Positions 1-8,724 are shown, counted from the stretch's first letter. The stretch is DNA of 64,000 nt from Limibacter armeniacum (GCF_036880985.1 NZ_JBAJNO010000008.1:124001-188000); one strand, 5' to 3'. Notes: generated from the letters alone by a model not told the origin. A program made the numbers and translations.

Positions 1-135
1 ATTACCCCGTCGTAATGAAAACCACACTGTTCAGTCCTGAAAGGGTGATATACTTGAAGATAAATCCATAATTCACATTAATATATGAATGGGTTAGAAT
101 AGAAAATCTCTATTCCAATTCAATACTTGCTTAAA
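1..135 (+). repeat. Right end of multi-hairpin repeat (copy R1)
   Basis: The stretch 86-135 is nearly identical to 6338-6387 and 36258-36306, ending in the shared string CAATACTTGCTTA. A CCTGAAAGGG hairpin core at 36-45 also recurs in the other copies. The copy is cut by the window edge, so its left end is not seen. Its last bases coincide with the stop codon (TTA on this strand) of the next gene. Confidence 0.75.
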
Positions 136-439
136 CTGTCTCAATCACAGCCAACACATCATTAACTTTTAACCACTCTCCCTCTTGGACTGCCAGCTTG
201 ACCAGTTGTCCATTATCATAAGATTCCAGTTCCATCACGGCTTTATCAGTTTCTATCTCAGCCAGTACATCACCTGCTTTTACGATGTCACCTTCTTTGA
301 AATACCATTTCGTGACTTTGGCTTTAGTCATAGACTCGCTCATTTGAGGTAACCTGATGGTTTGTTCACCTTCAGTAATTTCGATAGGAGGTTGTGGTTT
401 GATCTCTTTGGATGATTTTTTAAAAAGCTTTTTAAACAT
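131..439 (-). CDS. Stand-alone lipoyl/biotinyl-domain protein
   Basis: A 102-aa protein made almost entirely of one lipoyl domain (about residues 27-101), the swinging-arm carrier module of 2-oxoacid dehydrogenase E2 subunits. The attachment motif ETDKAVMELES puts the modified lysine at residue 66. The N-terminus (MFKKLFKKSSKE) is a short basic leader with no membrane segment. No E2 catalytic or subunit-binding domain follows, so it is either a free carrier or a relic of a larger E2. The stop codon lies inside the end of repeat R1, so the original C-terminus may have been replaced, although the domain itself looks complete. The family call is firm; the partner enzyme is unknown. Confidence 0.8.
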   Translation of the reverse strand: MFKKLFKKSSKEIKPQPPIEITEGEQTIRLPQMSESMTKAKVTKWYFKEGDIVKAGDVLAEIETDKAVMELESYDNGQLVKLAVQEGEWLKVNDVLAVIETV

Positions 440-944
440 GCTGTTTATATTTAAATGAAAAAAATAGAGAGGTTACTTTTGAGTAGTAGCCTTGAAAAAT
501 AATGTTACGCTTTGTCTAATCAAAGGCTTTTGGATGAGAATTACAGATGAAAAATTTCCTCACTAATCCCGAAATCATCTAAAACCTGACTTATTGAAGA
601 TGCCGCTCCTACGTGGGTGTCCTTGGGTTTGGTGCCATATTATTATTCATTTAGCGCTCAATTCTATCATGACATGCTTAAGCTTTAACAGCTACCTTTT
701 GTTGGGCTTCAGACTGCATTGTCCAATTTTTTCAGAAAAATCCAATTTCACTTTTCACCTGCCTCGAATTTGTTTTTGAGCTGGTTCAGAGGCTAGTCAT
801 TTCTTCTTATGGCCAGAGTCACTTCCAATTTGAGATTCAAAAAATTAATTTCCATTTAAACCCTACACGCAATAGAATTCTAGTTGACGATCTGTTATTT
901 GAAAGTCCATTATTATAAAGGCAGTTACTTTAAATGGATATAAT
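440..944. other. Intergenic region, possible decayed coding
   Basis: About 500 bases between two divergently read genes. No convincing gene is seen. A 32-codon open stretch without a start lies on the minus strand at 541-639 and reads like a protein C-terminus, but it is too short to assign. Promoters of both neighbours should lie here; no clear TAnnTTTG box was found. Confidence 0.4.
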
Positions 945-1538
945 ATGAATACACAGAATTGGGAGCTGGAAAACAGGAAGGGGAAGCTTGAAGCACTGGA
1001 CTTGAAAAGGCGAACCATTGAGAACCAACGTGACCGCATCCAGATCCGGATCATGCGGATTGAACTGAAAAGGAAAAAAATCAAGGACCAGTACACCTAC
1101 CTAACCTACCAGCAACAGATGTACCATGCCATGCTGGCAGATAAGTCTGCAGCCCATCGGAGTGGAGAGCTGGCATTTCAGTTGAGAAAGGTAATGCGCC
1201 AGAAGGAGTCGCTGGAAGCTTATCTGGTACAGCATTCCGACCTGCTTTTGATTGAGCTGAAGGCTAAAGAAAAGTCCCTGACAGTGCTGGCTCGTGAGCT
1301 GTCTGCCATTTACGAAAGCCAGTTAGCCGCTATTGAGCAAAAAGAGCAAGAGTTGGCCAATAATAACCCAGGCACTGAACCACTTGCAGAAGAGGCATTG
1401 GAAGTAAAAGAAATCATCCGCCTGTTTGAGCGAACTTTCCTCTTTGCCGACTTTCCCCACTACGCTGAAGAAAAGCACACCTTACCCAACTATGAGCAGA
1501 TGCAACTGAACACGCAGAAACAAAAAGCGGCAAGCTGA
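945..1538 (+). CDS. Coiled-coil protein of unknown function
   Basis: I do not recognise this 197-aa protein. It is rich in Glu, Lys, Arg, Leu and Gln throughout residues 5-140 with heptad-like spacing, indicating long alpha-helical coiled coils. No signal peptide or membrane segment is visible, so it is probably cytoplasmic. The C-terminal 50 residues are less helical and contain a conserved-looking aromatic patch (FLFADFPHYAEEKH). Base composition resembles the core genome rather than the AT-rich genes that follow. The start is preceded by an A/T-rich leader without a Shine-Dalgarno, usual for Bacteroidota. Confidence 0.6.
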   Translation: MNTQNWELENRKGKLEALDLKRRTIENQRDRIQIRIMRIELKRKKIKDQYTYLTYQQQMYHAMLADKSAAHRSGELAFQLRKVMRQKESLEAYLVQHSDLLLIELKAKEKSLTVLARELSAIYESQLAAIEQKEQELANNNPGTEPLAEEALEVKEIIRLFERTFLFADFPHYAEEKHTLPNYEQMQLNTQKQKAAS

Positions 1539-1949
1539 TCCAATTATTTTTCCTAAAACCTTACATCAGGTGCAAGGCTGTCGCTTCAGTTTTGTGGGTG
1601 GGAGAGGTGTGCCTTTTTTCTGCTACGCAATGAAAAGTCCTAAGCCGTTAATAAAGAGAAGGAAGTATAGCTGCAAGGTGGATTATCATAAAAATAGAAA
1701 CATTCTATCTGAGACAGACTAGCGATATATTCAAACTTGGCTGGGATTTTCTCAGACGATAGACATTTACATTGATGTGGCAACAAAAAATTTGAACAAA
1801 ATCAAGAATCCGCTAGATTAAAGAAGTTTTTGACACAGTGCGTATATCAACCATGGTGCTTTTACCCCCCCCCTGATTTTACAGGCTATATACCACTGTG
1901 CACTATATACAATTGTTAGGCACAACATTCCAAGAAATAAGAAATTTTT
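1539..1949. other. Intergenic region with left boundary of cassette 1
   Basis: No ORF is seen. A poly-C run lies at about 1865-1873. An imperfect inverted repeat, 1834-1847 (CACAGTGCGTATAT) against 1888-1900 (ATATACCACTGTG), brackets this run. At 1915-1924 the sequence GTTAGGCACA is the exact reverse complement of 4910-4919, just after the next gene. GTTAGGC fits the integron R' consensus GTTRRRY. I read it as the insertion boundary of the cassette that follows. Confidence 0.55.
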
Positions 1950-4907
1950 ATGAATAGAGGTTCAGAATGGCATAAGTGGAATTTCCATGTTCACACAAAA
2001 GGAACGAATAAAAACGATCAATTCCAATCCTCGTTAATGGATGAATTCTTTCAAACATTCTTTAGAAAGGCCATTGAAAACGAAATATCAGCTATCGGCA
2101 TCACAGACTATTTTTCGATTGAAAAATACTTAGAAACAGTAAAGTATAGGGACGGAATTGAATCAAAAGTAACCGAGGAAGGCGAGCCTATTTTTTCGGA
2201 GGAAGAACAAAAGTTAATAAAGCAGATATTTTTATTTCCCAACGTTGAATTGAGAATGATTCCTTCAACAGATAAAGGAAAATTGATAAATATACATTGC
2301 CTTTTTAATCCTGAATATGTTGATCAGCTGGAACATGATTTCTTTTCAAATATCGAAAACCAAGATGGATTTCAGATGAATAGGCACGGAATTACCAACT
2401 ATGGTATTTCGTTAGATGATTCTATTCAAGAGACACATAAACAGTATGAGAAGGGCTTAGATAATTTTGTGGTTGATATTACCGCTCTCAAAAAAATACT
2501 TTCCAAGAATAAAAAGTTCAAAGACAATACTTTATTAGTTGTTAGTAATTCGAATAAAGATGGTGCCTCTGCAATTCAAAAACACTATGAATTATTTGAA
2601 CAAGAAAATGGAAGTTTAGATGGTCTAAGGAAGTCAATATACTTCATTTCTAATGCCATATTCTCGACACGAGAAAAAGACATTAATTACTTTATTGGAA
2701 AAAGGTTAGAAGGAACTGAAGGCTATAATTCATCAATTTATTTGCAAGAAGTTAGCAAAGTCATAAAGGAAAGAGGTTCATTAAAACCATGTATTACTGG
2801 TTGTGATGCACATAAAGAAGAAGACCTTTTTAATCGATTCACATGGGTCAAGTCCAATCTAGATTTTGAAGGATTAAAACAGATATGTCTTGAACCAGAA
2901 CATAGAGTAAGAATTCAAACAGATAAGCCTGATTTTAAAGAGGCGAAATATCTTATTGATTCTGTGAAATTTACTTGTTCTGACAACACGTTTTCTACTG
3001 AACCTATCCTCCTTAACCCTAATTTGAATGTTATAATAGGAGGTAAATCATCTGGTAAATCAATTTTACTTTATTCTCTTGCAAAAACTTTACTAGCTGA
3101 CTCAAATGTACTTCAAAATGAAGATGGAACATTCAAATATGACCTTGATAAAATTGCAAATGATTTTGATTTTGAAATAAACACTCGTGGTGGTTTTAAG
3201 CAAAATCTACAAAGAGATGAGGAGGAGAACTCAATTTTACCCGAAATAAAATATATTCCTCAAAACTACTTGGTCAAATTAGCAGAACCTCAACTAAATA
3301 AAAAAGGTAGGTCGTTAAACAAGATTGTACGTGATCTTATTACAGAAGATGATCAATCAAAGGAAGAATACAATGAATTCATTGGTAAAGTAAAGCAAAT
3401 CGACAAACTCCGAAATAATGAGATAGAGAACTATTTTGATGTCCTAAAAGAAATTGAGTCAATAGAACTTGAATTAAAAACAAAGTCTAATAAGTCAGTA
3501 TTGGAACAAAATATTGCAAGTAACTCAAAAAAAGTAGAGGAGTTAAATAAAAGTGCTGGTTTAGATTCCGAAGAAATTGACAAGTATAAAGAACTTCAAT
3601 CTAGAGAAGAGTCAATAGAAACAGATAAAGAATCTTGGAAGTCTGATTACTTATCTGTTAAGAACTTCAATACAGAATTAATTCAATCGACCAAAAGTCT
3701 CAAACAGAAGAAAGATAGCTTAATTCAGAATATCAAAACTCCAATCTTAAAAGAGCATTATGAAAATACTTATTCAATAATTGATCAATTATTAGAAAAG
3801 GTACTTGATGCTGATAAGGAATTTGAAACAGAAACGAGAGATGATGGTAAAAGTTATTTTTTATTACAGAGTGAGCTGGCTAAAGTATTATATACCCTTA
3901 ATGCAAATTTAAGAGAAGTCAAAACATCTATTGAGCCGTTCTTAAAGAATGAGAAAATCAAAACCGCAATTGAAGATTTAAATAAATCCATTGCAACTGA
4001 TAGAAAGTCCCTTAATGATATAGAAACACTAACAAAGAAGCTTACATCTAAAAAAGATTTAATAAAGAAGTCGCAAGACGATTTGTTTAAGATATATAGT
4101 GGTACTTATAAAGAGTACATAGAGATTATCAAATCTCTAAAAAACAGGACTTTGGATTTAGAAAAGGATGGTCTTAAAATAGAAGGCAAAGTAAAATTCA
4201 ATTTCCCTAAATTACGTAAATCATTGTTATCTGTGAGTGACGGAAGAACCGCATCCTATAACAATTACAATTTACTTTCAGAAAGTAATAAGGCAACTAG
4301 TGACTTTGAATTCGATCAAATCCTTGTCACCTTGAAACAATTGTTCAAAGATATTACGGAAGGAAATTACGCCTTATCCAAAAATGCTAACCGAATAAGC
4401 GTATTAAAAGATTTACTAAACGATTACTTCTTTGATTATTGGTCAATTCATTACAAGAATGACACTCTTGGAGAAATGTCAACGGGTAAAGCTAGTTTCG
4501 TCATCCTTATGCTGATAATAGGCTTAAGTAAATCAAAAGCTCCGATCTTGATTGATCAACCAGAGGACAACTTGGATAATAGATCGATAACATCTGACTT
4601 AGTTTCGTATCTAAGAAATAAAAAATTGGAAAGGCAAATAATAGTTGTTACCCATAATGCTAACATAGTCGTTAATGCAGATGCAGAAAACATAATTGTA
4701 GCAAACCAAAAAGGTCAAAATGATGATTCTTCCTCAAGTGATTTTAAGTTTGATTATGCAAACGGTGCTTTGGAAAATACATTTGAGAAGATAGATAGCG
4801 AAACAGATGTTTTAAAATCAATGGGTATTCGACAACACGTAGCTGACATAGTTGAAGGCGGAAAAGACGCATTTATGAAACGGGAGAAAAAGTATCGATT
4901 TAGTTAA
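1950..4907 (+). CDS. TrlF-like PHP-domain/ABC-type ATPase
   Basis: A 985-aa fusion of an N-terminal PHP phosphoesterase-type domain and an SMC/RecN-like ABC ATPase split by a long coiled coil. PHP motifs: FHVHTKGT (H13, H15), ITDYFS near 50 and GCDAHKEED near 284. ATPase: Walker A GGKSSGKS near 364; coiled coil about 470-780; signature-like GEMSTGKAS near 840; Walker B ILIDQPEDNLD near 864; a switch histidine in VVTHNAN near 899. The architecture matches what I know as the TrlF family. Proteins of similar build act in phage defence or nucleic-acid surveillance, but the activity here is inferred. The gene is much more AT-rich than its neighbours and is bounded by exact 10-bp inverted repeats (1915-1924, 4910-4919), which indicates horizontal acquisition. 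Confidence 0.8.
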   Translation: MNRGSEWHKWNFHVHTKGTNKNDQFQSSLMDEFFQTFFRKAIENEISAIGITDYFSIEKYLETVKYRDGIESKVTEEGEPIFSEEEQKLIKQIFLFPNVELRMIPSTDKGKLINIHCLFNPEYVDQLEHDFFSNIENQDGFQMNRHGITNYGISLDDSIQETHKQYEKGLDNFVVDITALKKILSKNKKFKDNTLLVVSNSNKDGASAIQKHYELFEQENGSLDGLRKSIYFISNAIFSTREKDINYFIGKRLEGTEGYNSSIYLQEVSKVIKERGSLKPCITGCDAHKEEDLFNRFTWVKSNLDFEGLKQICLEPEHRVRIQTDKPDFKEAKYLIDSVKFTCSDNTFSTEPILLNPNLNVIIGGKSSGKSILLYSLAKTLLADSNVLQNEDGTFKYDLDKIANDFDFEINTRGGFKQNLQRDEEENSILPEIKYIPQNYLVKLAEPQLNKKGRSLNKIVRDLITEDDQSKEEYNEFIGKVKQIDKLRNNEIENYFDVLKEIESIELELKTKSNKSVLEQNIASNSKKVEELNKSAGLDSEEIDKYKELQSREESIETDKESWKSDYLSVKNFNTELIQSTKSLKQKKDSLIQNIKTPILKEHYENTYSIIDQLLEKVLDADKEFETETRDDGKSYFLLQSELAKVLYTLNANLREVKTSIEPFLKNEKIKTAIEDLNKSIATDRKSLNDIETLTKKLTSKKDLIKKSQDDLFKIYSGTYKEYIEIIKSLKNRTLDLEKDGLKIEGKVKFNFPKLRKSLLSVSDGRTASYNNYNLLSESNKATSDFEFDQILVTLKQLFKDITEGNYALSKNANRISVLKDLLNDYFFDYWSIHYKNDTLGEMSTGKASFVILMLIIGLSKSKAPILIDQPEDNLDNRSITSDLVSYLRNKKLERQIIVVTHNANIVVNADAENIIVANQKGQNDDSSSSDFKFDYANGALENTFEKIDSETDVLKSMGIRQHVADIVEGGKDAFMKREKKYRFS

Positions 4908-4910
4908 AAT

Positions 4911-5107
4911 GTGCCTAACACTGTATATGAGAAAATAGGGCATTCAGTGAGGTAAGAAAGTTTGGTGGTTGTTTGAAACACCGCCAAGCTAAAATTTTGA
5001 TATTGAAACAAAGTAAATTAAATATAAAAATGTTTAGCTCGGCTCAGTGGTAAACTGATACTTCATCTGTATCTACCGCCCTGCTGTCCATATACTAAAC
5101 GTTGTGT
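4911..5107 (+). other. attC-like recombination site between cassettes
   Basis: Outer arms: GCCTAAC at 4913-4919 fits the integron R'' consensus RYYYAAC, and the other end is GTTGTGT at 5101-5107. Inner arms pair as GTATATG (4923-4929) with CATATAC (5089-5095), and AGGGC (4937-4941) with GCCCT (5078-5082). The spacers are 7 and 6 nt, so one base is unpaired, as in attC stems. The central loop is about 136 nt. The right core departs from GTTRRRY. No integrase gene is in the window. Folding into an attC-type hairpin is an inference. Confidence 0.55.
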
Positions 5108-5118
5108 ATTATAGTCTA

Positions 5119-5667
5119 ATGAAACAAAAATATAATTTTCTACTCTTAACGTCTTTAATAGGTTTACTTTTAATATGTGGTTGTAAAATAAATCAACAAC
5201 TATTAAACCTAAAAAAAATAAACATAAATGATACAAAAATAGGTATTGAAAGTGAGTATTTCAATGGCACAATTTTCACTGAAAAATATCCTTTCAATGA
5301 ATATTTTAATAATAAAACGGAATCTATCGTTTATTGGACTCCATCAGAAATAGATATTTCAAAAATTGAAAATGATTTAAGGGCTCAACTAAATAAATTA
5401 GCTAGAAATAACCCGATGAATGGTTATGATGATTGTCCTAAAATCCATAAAAATTTAAACCATTATTACAGGCAATATGTGGGTATTGAGAATGAAAAAG
5501 GAGAGAAGATTGTACACATAAATTTTCTTTGGGATAAGAATAGAGACACTTATGGTTATGATGAAGAATATATTCAAGTTTTTGATGGCTGTAGTTATTA
5601 TTGGGAAATCAATTTTAATCTTACAACAAATCAATTTTTTGGATTATGGATTAATGGTGTTGCTTAA
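5119..5667 (+). CDS. Small lipoprotein, unknown function (cassette 2)
   Basis: An unrecognised protein of about 182 aa. The start at ATG 5119 is preferred over an upstream in-frame GTG at 5104 because it begins directly with a lipoprotein signal (MKQKYNFLLLTSLIG) ending in the lipobox-like ICGC. The mature part is rich in Asn, Tyr, Ile and Lys. It has three further cysteine/aromatic-rich spots (YDDCPKIH, FDGCSYYWEINF) that may form a disulfide, suggesting an exported globular domain. Base composition is very AT-rich. It is bounded by an exact 10-bp inverted repeat (5101-5110 and 5672-5681) and sits directly after the attC-like site, so it reads as a second captured cassette. Confidence 0.6.
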   Translation: MKQKYNFLLLTSLIGLLLICGCKINQQLLNLKKININDTKIGIESEYFNGTIFTEKYPFNEYFNNKTESIVYWTPSEIDISKIENDLRAQLNKLARNNPMNGYDDCPKIHKNLNHYYRQYVGIENEKGEKIVHINFLWDKNRDTYGYDEEYIQVFDGCSYYWEINFNLTTNQFFGLWINGVA

Positions 5668-5671
5668 AAAA

Positions 5672-5852
5672 AATACACAACAAAGGCTAAAAAAGCATTA
5701 AGTTAGTAGTAAAATTGGTAGGTTATTGCGTGTAAGCCAGCCCGCCACCAATAAAAATAAATTAAGGCTGTGGCTTATCACTAAGGCTAGCTAGCCACTT
5801 GCTTGTTCCCCCGCTAGCGCAGACACTTGTTTCAGCAGATTGAAAGTTAAGC
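5672..5852. other. Right boundary of cassette 2 and flank
   Basis: AATACACAAC at 5672-5681 is the exact reverse complement of 5101-5110. After it, no second arm of an attC-like stem could be matched before the multi-hairpin repeat begins near 5853, so the site may be truncated. No ORF is seen. Confidence 0.4.
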
Positions 5853-6388
5853 AGATGTATCATTGAAATCGGAAGTTTTACAGGCTTCAATGATTTATAG
5901 GTTCAACACCTTTGGAGTTGGATAAATGGATTTACTAATACTGTACGCTTTTGCCTTCAATCCCTTTGGGATTTTTTTGCTTACAGCAAATGCTGTTACC
6001 GAAGGAAACAAACCATATTAGCTCTGGATAGCCATCCGGCGTTGACAGTGTTCATTATATCATAACCCTGAAAGGGTTGAACAAGCTAACATCATCATTT
6101 ACGTGAGTTATGGATTGAAATATTGCTATTTTGCCCTTTTAGGGCTGATTTGCATGTCTTTCTTTACGATGGGTGGTGCTACCCATCGCTATTGCATAAG
6201 GCCCTTTCATGGCAAAAGTCCCGAAGGGACAAAATATATCAGCGATGGACTTTAGTCCATTGTCATATAAACAATATTTTCAGCGCTGAAAGAGCGGTAA
6301 AATTCATAATTCACGTTCATTTAGTCCATCATAATATATGAAAGGGTTAGAATAGAAAATCTCTATTCCAATTCAATACTTGCTTATT
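5853..6388 (+). repeat. Multi-hairpin repeat, long copy (R2)
   Basis: Left end CAGATGTATCATTGAAATCG and right end (6338-6387) match copy R3 at 35990-36306. The interior is a string of short palindromes with 3-6 nt loops: AATCCC-TTT-GGGATT, AACCCT-GAA-AGGGTT, ATGGGT-ggtgct-ACCCAT, GTCCC-GAA-GGGAC and ATGGACT-tt-AGTCCAT. The part from about 6105 to 6315 also occurs inverted at 43267-43435. A 72-codon ORF overlapping it is a by-product of the repeat. Confidence 0.8.
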
Positions 6389-6423
6389 AGCCAGATAGAG
6401 GATGAAGTAGATCTATCGAAAAC

Positions 6424-6449
6424 AAAAAAGGGTGCTAGATTGCACCCTT
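6424..6449 (-). terminator. Intrinsic terminator of the sialate esterase gene
   Basis: Stem AGGGTGC (6429-6435) pairs with GCACCCT (6442-6448) around a 6-nt loop. On the minus strand it is followed by a run of T. Confidence 0.85.
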
Positions 6450-6492
6450 CTGTATTTGTGTGTTAGTTAAAATCTCTTTTGTCAAAGATTTA

Positions 6493-8502
6493 TTACTGCT
6501 CCTTATCCTTTCTGTTAGAATCAGAACGGAAAGGGATAGCTGGTAATCCTTCTTGGTTGATCAGGTTGCATTCAGGGTTGTCTGCCCAAGCGTAACGTAC
6601 TGCTACAGGGTTGGTAACTTTATCAGTACTGACTACTACATCATTGCCATCGATAACGGCATTTGCCCAATAGAATTTGTGGTCACTGCCTGCAATGGCA
6701 AAACCCTTCAGTGGTAGACCATCACGAGTAGAAAGCCCTGAACCTGTTTCAGTGAAATGTACCCTGATCTGGTTGCCTTCCACCGTATAGCCTTTGTACA
6801 GTGGTCCTGAAGCCTGTACATTTTTATTATAGACCAGTTTTTCTGCCAGTAAGGCAAGTCTTCTACCTACTTCTTGCTTGTTTGTAGGGTGGATATTATC
6901 CGCTTCGCCAAGGTCAATGATGCATGCCATGCCAGTATTAGGTTGTGTCAAGGTCATCGTTTGTGCTTCACGAAGTGCTGCCCAGTCACTTTCCGATGGC
7001 TCAGGAGATGTTTTCATATAGTTAGCCAACTGTACGTACAGGAATGGCAAGTAACCTTGCTGCCACCTTACACGCCAGTCGTTGATCATCATCGGGAAGA
7101 GTGTACGGTAATCATAGCCTGCTTCTGCATTGTTCTCACCTTGGTACCAGATAAAACCCTTGATACCATACGGGATAATCGGGTTGATCATGCCATTGTA
7201 CAACACATTCGGGTACTGGTGGTAGTTGTAGATCTTTGGAATGGTTGGCTCCAGATCCTTTTTGTATTTCCATGCACCAGTCAGGCTGATTTTGTTTTCT
7301 CCATCTGTGATATACATGTTTTCAGCAGGTGGGTTAAAGCCTCCACCGCCCCATAGTACAGCCATGCGGACAGCGATTACACATTTGCCTGATTTTGTCA
7401 GCTTAGCTGGCAGGCTATAGTGATGTGTCTTGTTGGCATTCCATACAGTCTTGCAAATCTCTGTTCCATTGAAGTACAGCGAGTAATTCATCTCAGGATG
7501 ACCAAGGTTAATGGTTAGCTCCTTGCCTCGCATATTGTCAGGAAGTGCTACAGTTTTGCGAAACCAGACCATTCCTTCATAAGGAGGGATATTCCAGTCC
7601 TTGAATGTGGAAGGCATGTTCAGTTCATCCCAATCTGAGTCGTCAAGGTTTTTCTTGGGAATGGTTTTGTCTGTCTTGTTCTTAGGGTTATAAACAATGT
7701 CCCAGAAACGGATAAGATCCAAGCTGTCCTTTACGAAATGATCAGTTGTCAGTGAGTCGTTCATCAGGATGTGCTCACGGGTGATTGGTGATGACAGTGA
7801 CATTTCACGGCTTGTCCATGCCTCAACAGGCGTACCACCCCATGTTGATTGCAGAATGCCTATCGGTACATTCATTTCCGTGTTTAGCTGTCGGGCAAAG
7901 AAGTAAGCCACAGCAGAGGCTTCTTTTACGCTGCTGGTATCACATACAGCCCACGTTCCACCTGCAATATCTTCCTGAGGAGTCAGTTGTTTGTCATGAG
8001 CTACATTGAACAGACGGATGGAAGGGAAGTGAGCGTTCTTGATTTCTGTCTCAGCATTCATGGCTTGCTGTACTTGCCATTCCATATTGGATTGTCCGGA
8101 AGCTACCCAAACATCACCGATCAGTATATCTTCAAATTGAACAACAGGAAAAGGTTTTTTCCCTTCAAAAACTTCCAGCTTGTATGGACCTCCGGCTTGC
8201 ATGCGCGGCAACTTGACCATCCACTTTCCTTCAGCATCAGTAATGGTGCTTGTACGGCGTTCTGCAAACTGAATGGAAATTTCTGTCTTAGGTGCTGCAT
8301 TACCCCAAACAGGGATGTCTGTATTTCTTTGCAATACCATGTGGTCACTGAAGACCTTGGGTAAGGTAACTTGACCAAAACCAATGGTGGTGATTGCCGC
8401 AAGTATTGCAGTGAGTGAGGTTTTGATAAACCAGTCAGATAAATGCTTTTTTATGTAATACTTGGCGGTTGTTTGTTTGGTTAATCTGCGTTGTTCAGTC
8501 AT
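6493..8502 (-). CDS. Sialate O-acetylesterase (SGNH/SASA family)
   Basis: A secreted esterase predicted to remove O-acetyl groups from sialic acids or similar acetylated sugars. SGNH blocks: SGQSNMEW near residue 137 with the nucleophile serine, WYQGENN near 455, and ADNIHPTNKQ near 535 with the catalytic Asp/His. A beta-sandwich jelly-roll insertion lies between blocks, as in the family. The start at 8502 (MTEQRR) is chosen because the longer reading from 8577 adds 25 residues unlike a signal. Even so, a basic n-region of about 25 residues precedes the hydrophobic core ILAAITTIGFG. It stands alone with its own terminator and belongs to carbohydrate scavenging, but no SusCD pair is nearby. 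Confidence 0.85.
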   Translation of the reverse strand: MTEQRRLTKQTTAKYYIKKHLSDWFIKTSLTAILAAITTIGFGQVTLPKVFSDHMVLQRNTDIPVWGNAAPKTEISIQFAERRTSTITDAEGKWMVKLPRMQAGGPYKLEVFEGKKPFPVVQFEDILIGDVWVASGQSNMEWQVQQAMNAETEIKNAHFPSIRLFNVAHDKQLTPQEDIAGGTWAVCDTSSVKEASAVAYFFARQLNTEMNVPIGILQSTWGGTPVEAWTSREMSLSSPITREHILMNDSLTTDHFVKDSLDLIRFWDIVYNPKNKTDKTIPKKNLDDSDWDELNMPSTFKDWNIPPYEGMVWFRKTVALPDNMRGKELTINLGHPEMNYSLYFNGTEICKTVWNANKTHHYSLPAKLTKSGKCVIAVRMAVLWGGGGFNPPAENMYITDGENKISLTGAWKYKKDLEPTIPKIYNYHQYPNVLYNGMINPIIPYGIKGFIWYQGENNAEAGYDYRTLFPMMINDWRVRWQQGYLPFLYVQLANYMKTSPEPSESDWAALREAQTMTLTQPNTGMACIIDLGEADNIHPTNKQEVGRRLALLAEKLVYNKNVQASGPLYKGYTVEGNQIRVHFTETGSGLSTRDGLPLKGFAIAGSDHKFYWANAVIDGNDVVVSTDKVTNPVAVRYAWADNPECNLINQEGLPAIPFRSDSNRKDKEQ

Positions 8503-8724
8503 CGTTAGTTGGAATGATTGTAAACATTTTGGCTTAGCATTTTGAGGTAGAAAAATGCCTTCTTTTTTCGATTCCAATCTAGTTCAATACAGAAACTGCT
8601 CAAATTCACTCACAGGCTATTTATAGTCAAAATGATAACAGATGTGGTCAAAATGTTAAATGGTAGTTTTTTGGTTGTTTGAGGGAGAGAAATGGATGTG
8701 TGGAGTTTAAAATTCAAGAAAAAA

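Noticed and set aside
541-639. Open 32-codon stretch on the minus strand ending QVLDDFGISEEIFHL
   Set aside because: Looks protein-like but has no start codon and is too short to assign; mentioned only as a possible remnant.
594-779. 61-codon ORF on the plus strand
   Set aside because: Random-looking, Cys/His/Phe-rich translation with no family signs and no promoter.
1865-1873. Poly-C tract as a phase-variation switch for trlF
   Set aside because: It lies about 80 nt upstream of the start, outside any clear promoter; no evidence of a role.
5038-5080. tRNA-like piece: GGCTCAGTGGTA followed by a 5-bp stem GATAC/GTATC with loop TTCATCT (anticodon-like CAT)
   Set aside because: No matching D-stem, T-arm or acceptor stem could be found, and it lies in the loop of the attC-like site. 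Treated as chance resemblance or a decayed fragment.
6123-6341. 72-codon ORF on the plus strand
   Set aside because: It lies wholly inside the multi-hairpin repeat R2, and its sequence follows the palindromes rather than a protein family.
5853-6388. CRISPR array
   Set aside because: The palindromes differ in sequence from one another and there are no identical direct repeats with equal spacers, nor cas genes.
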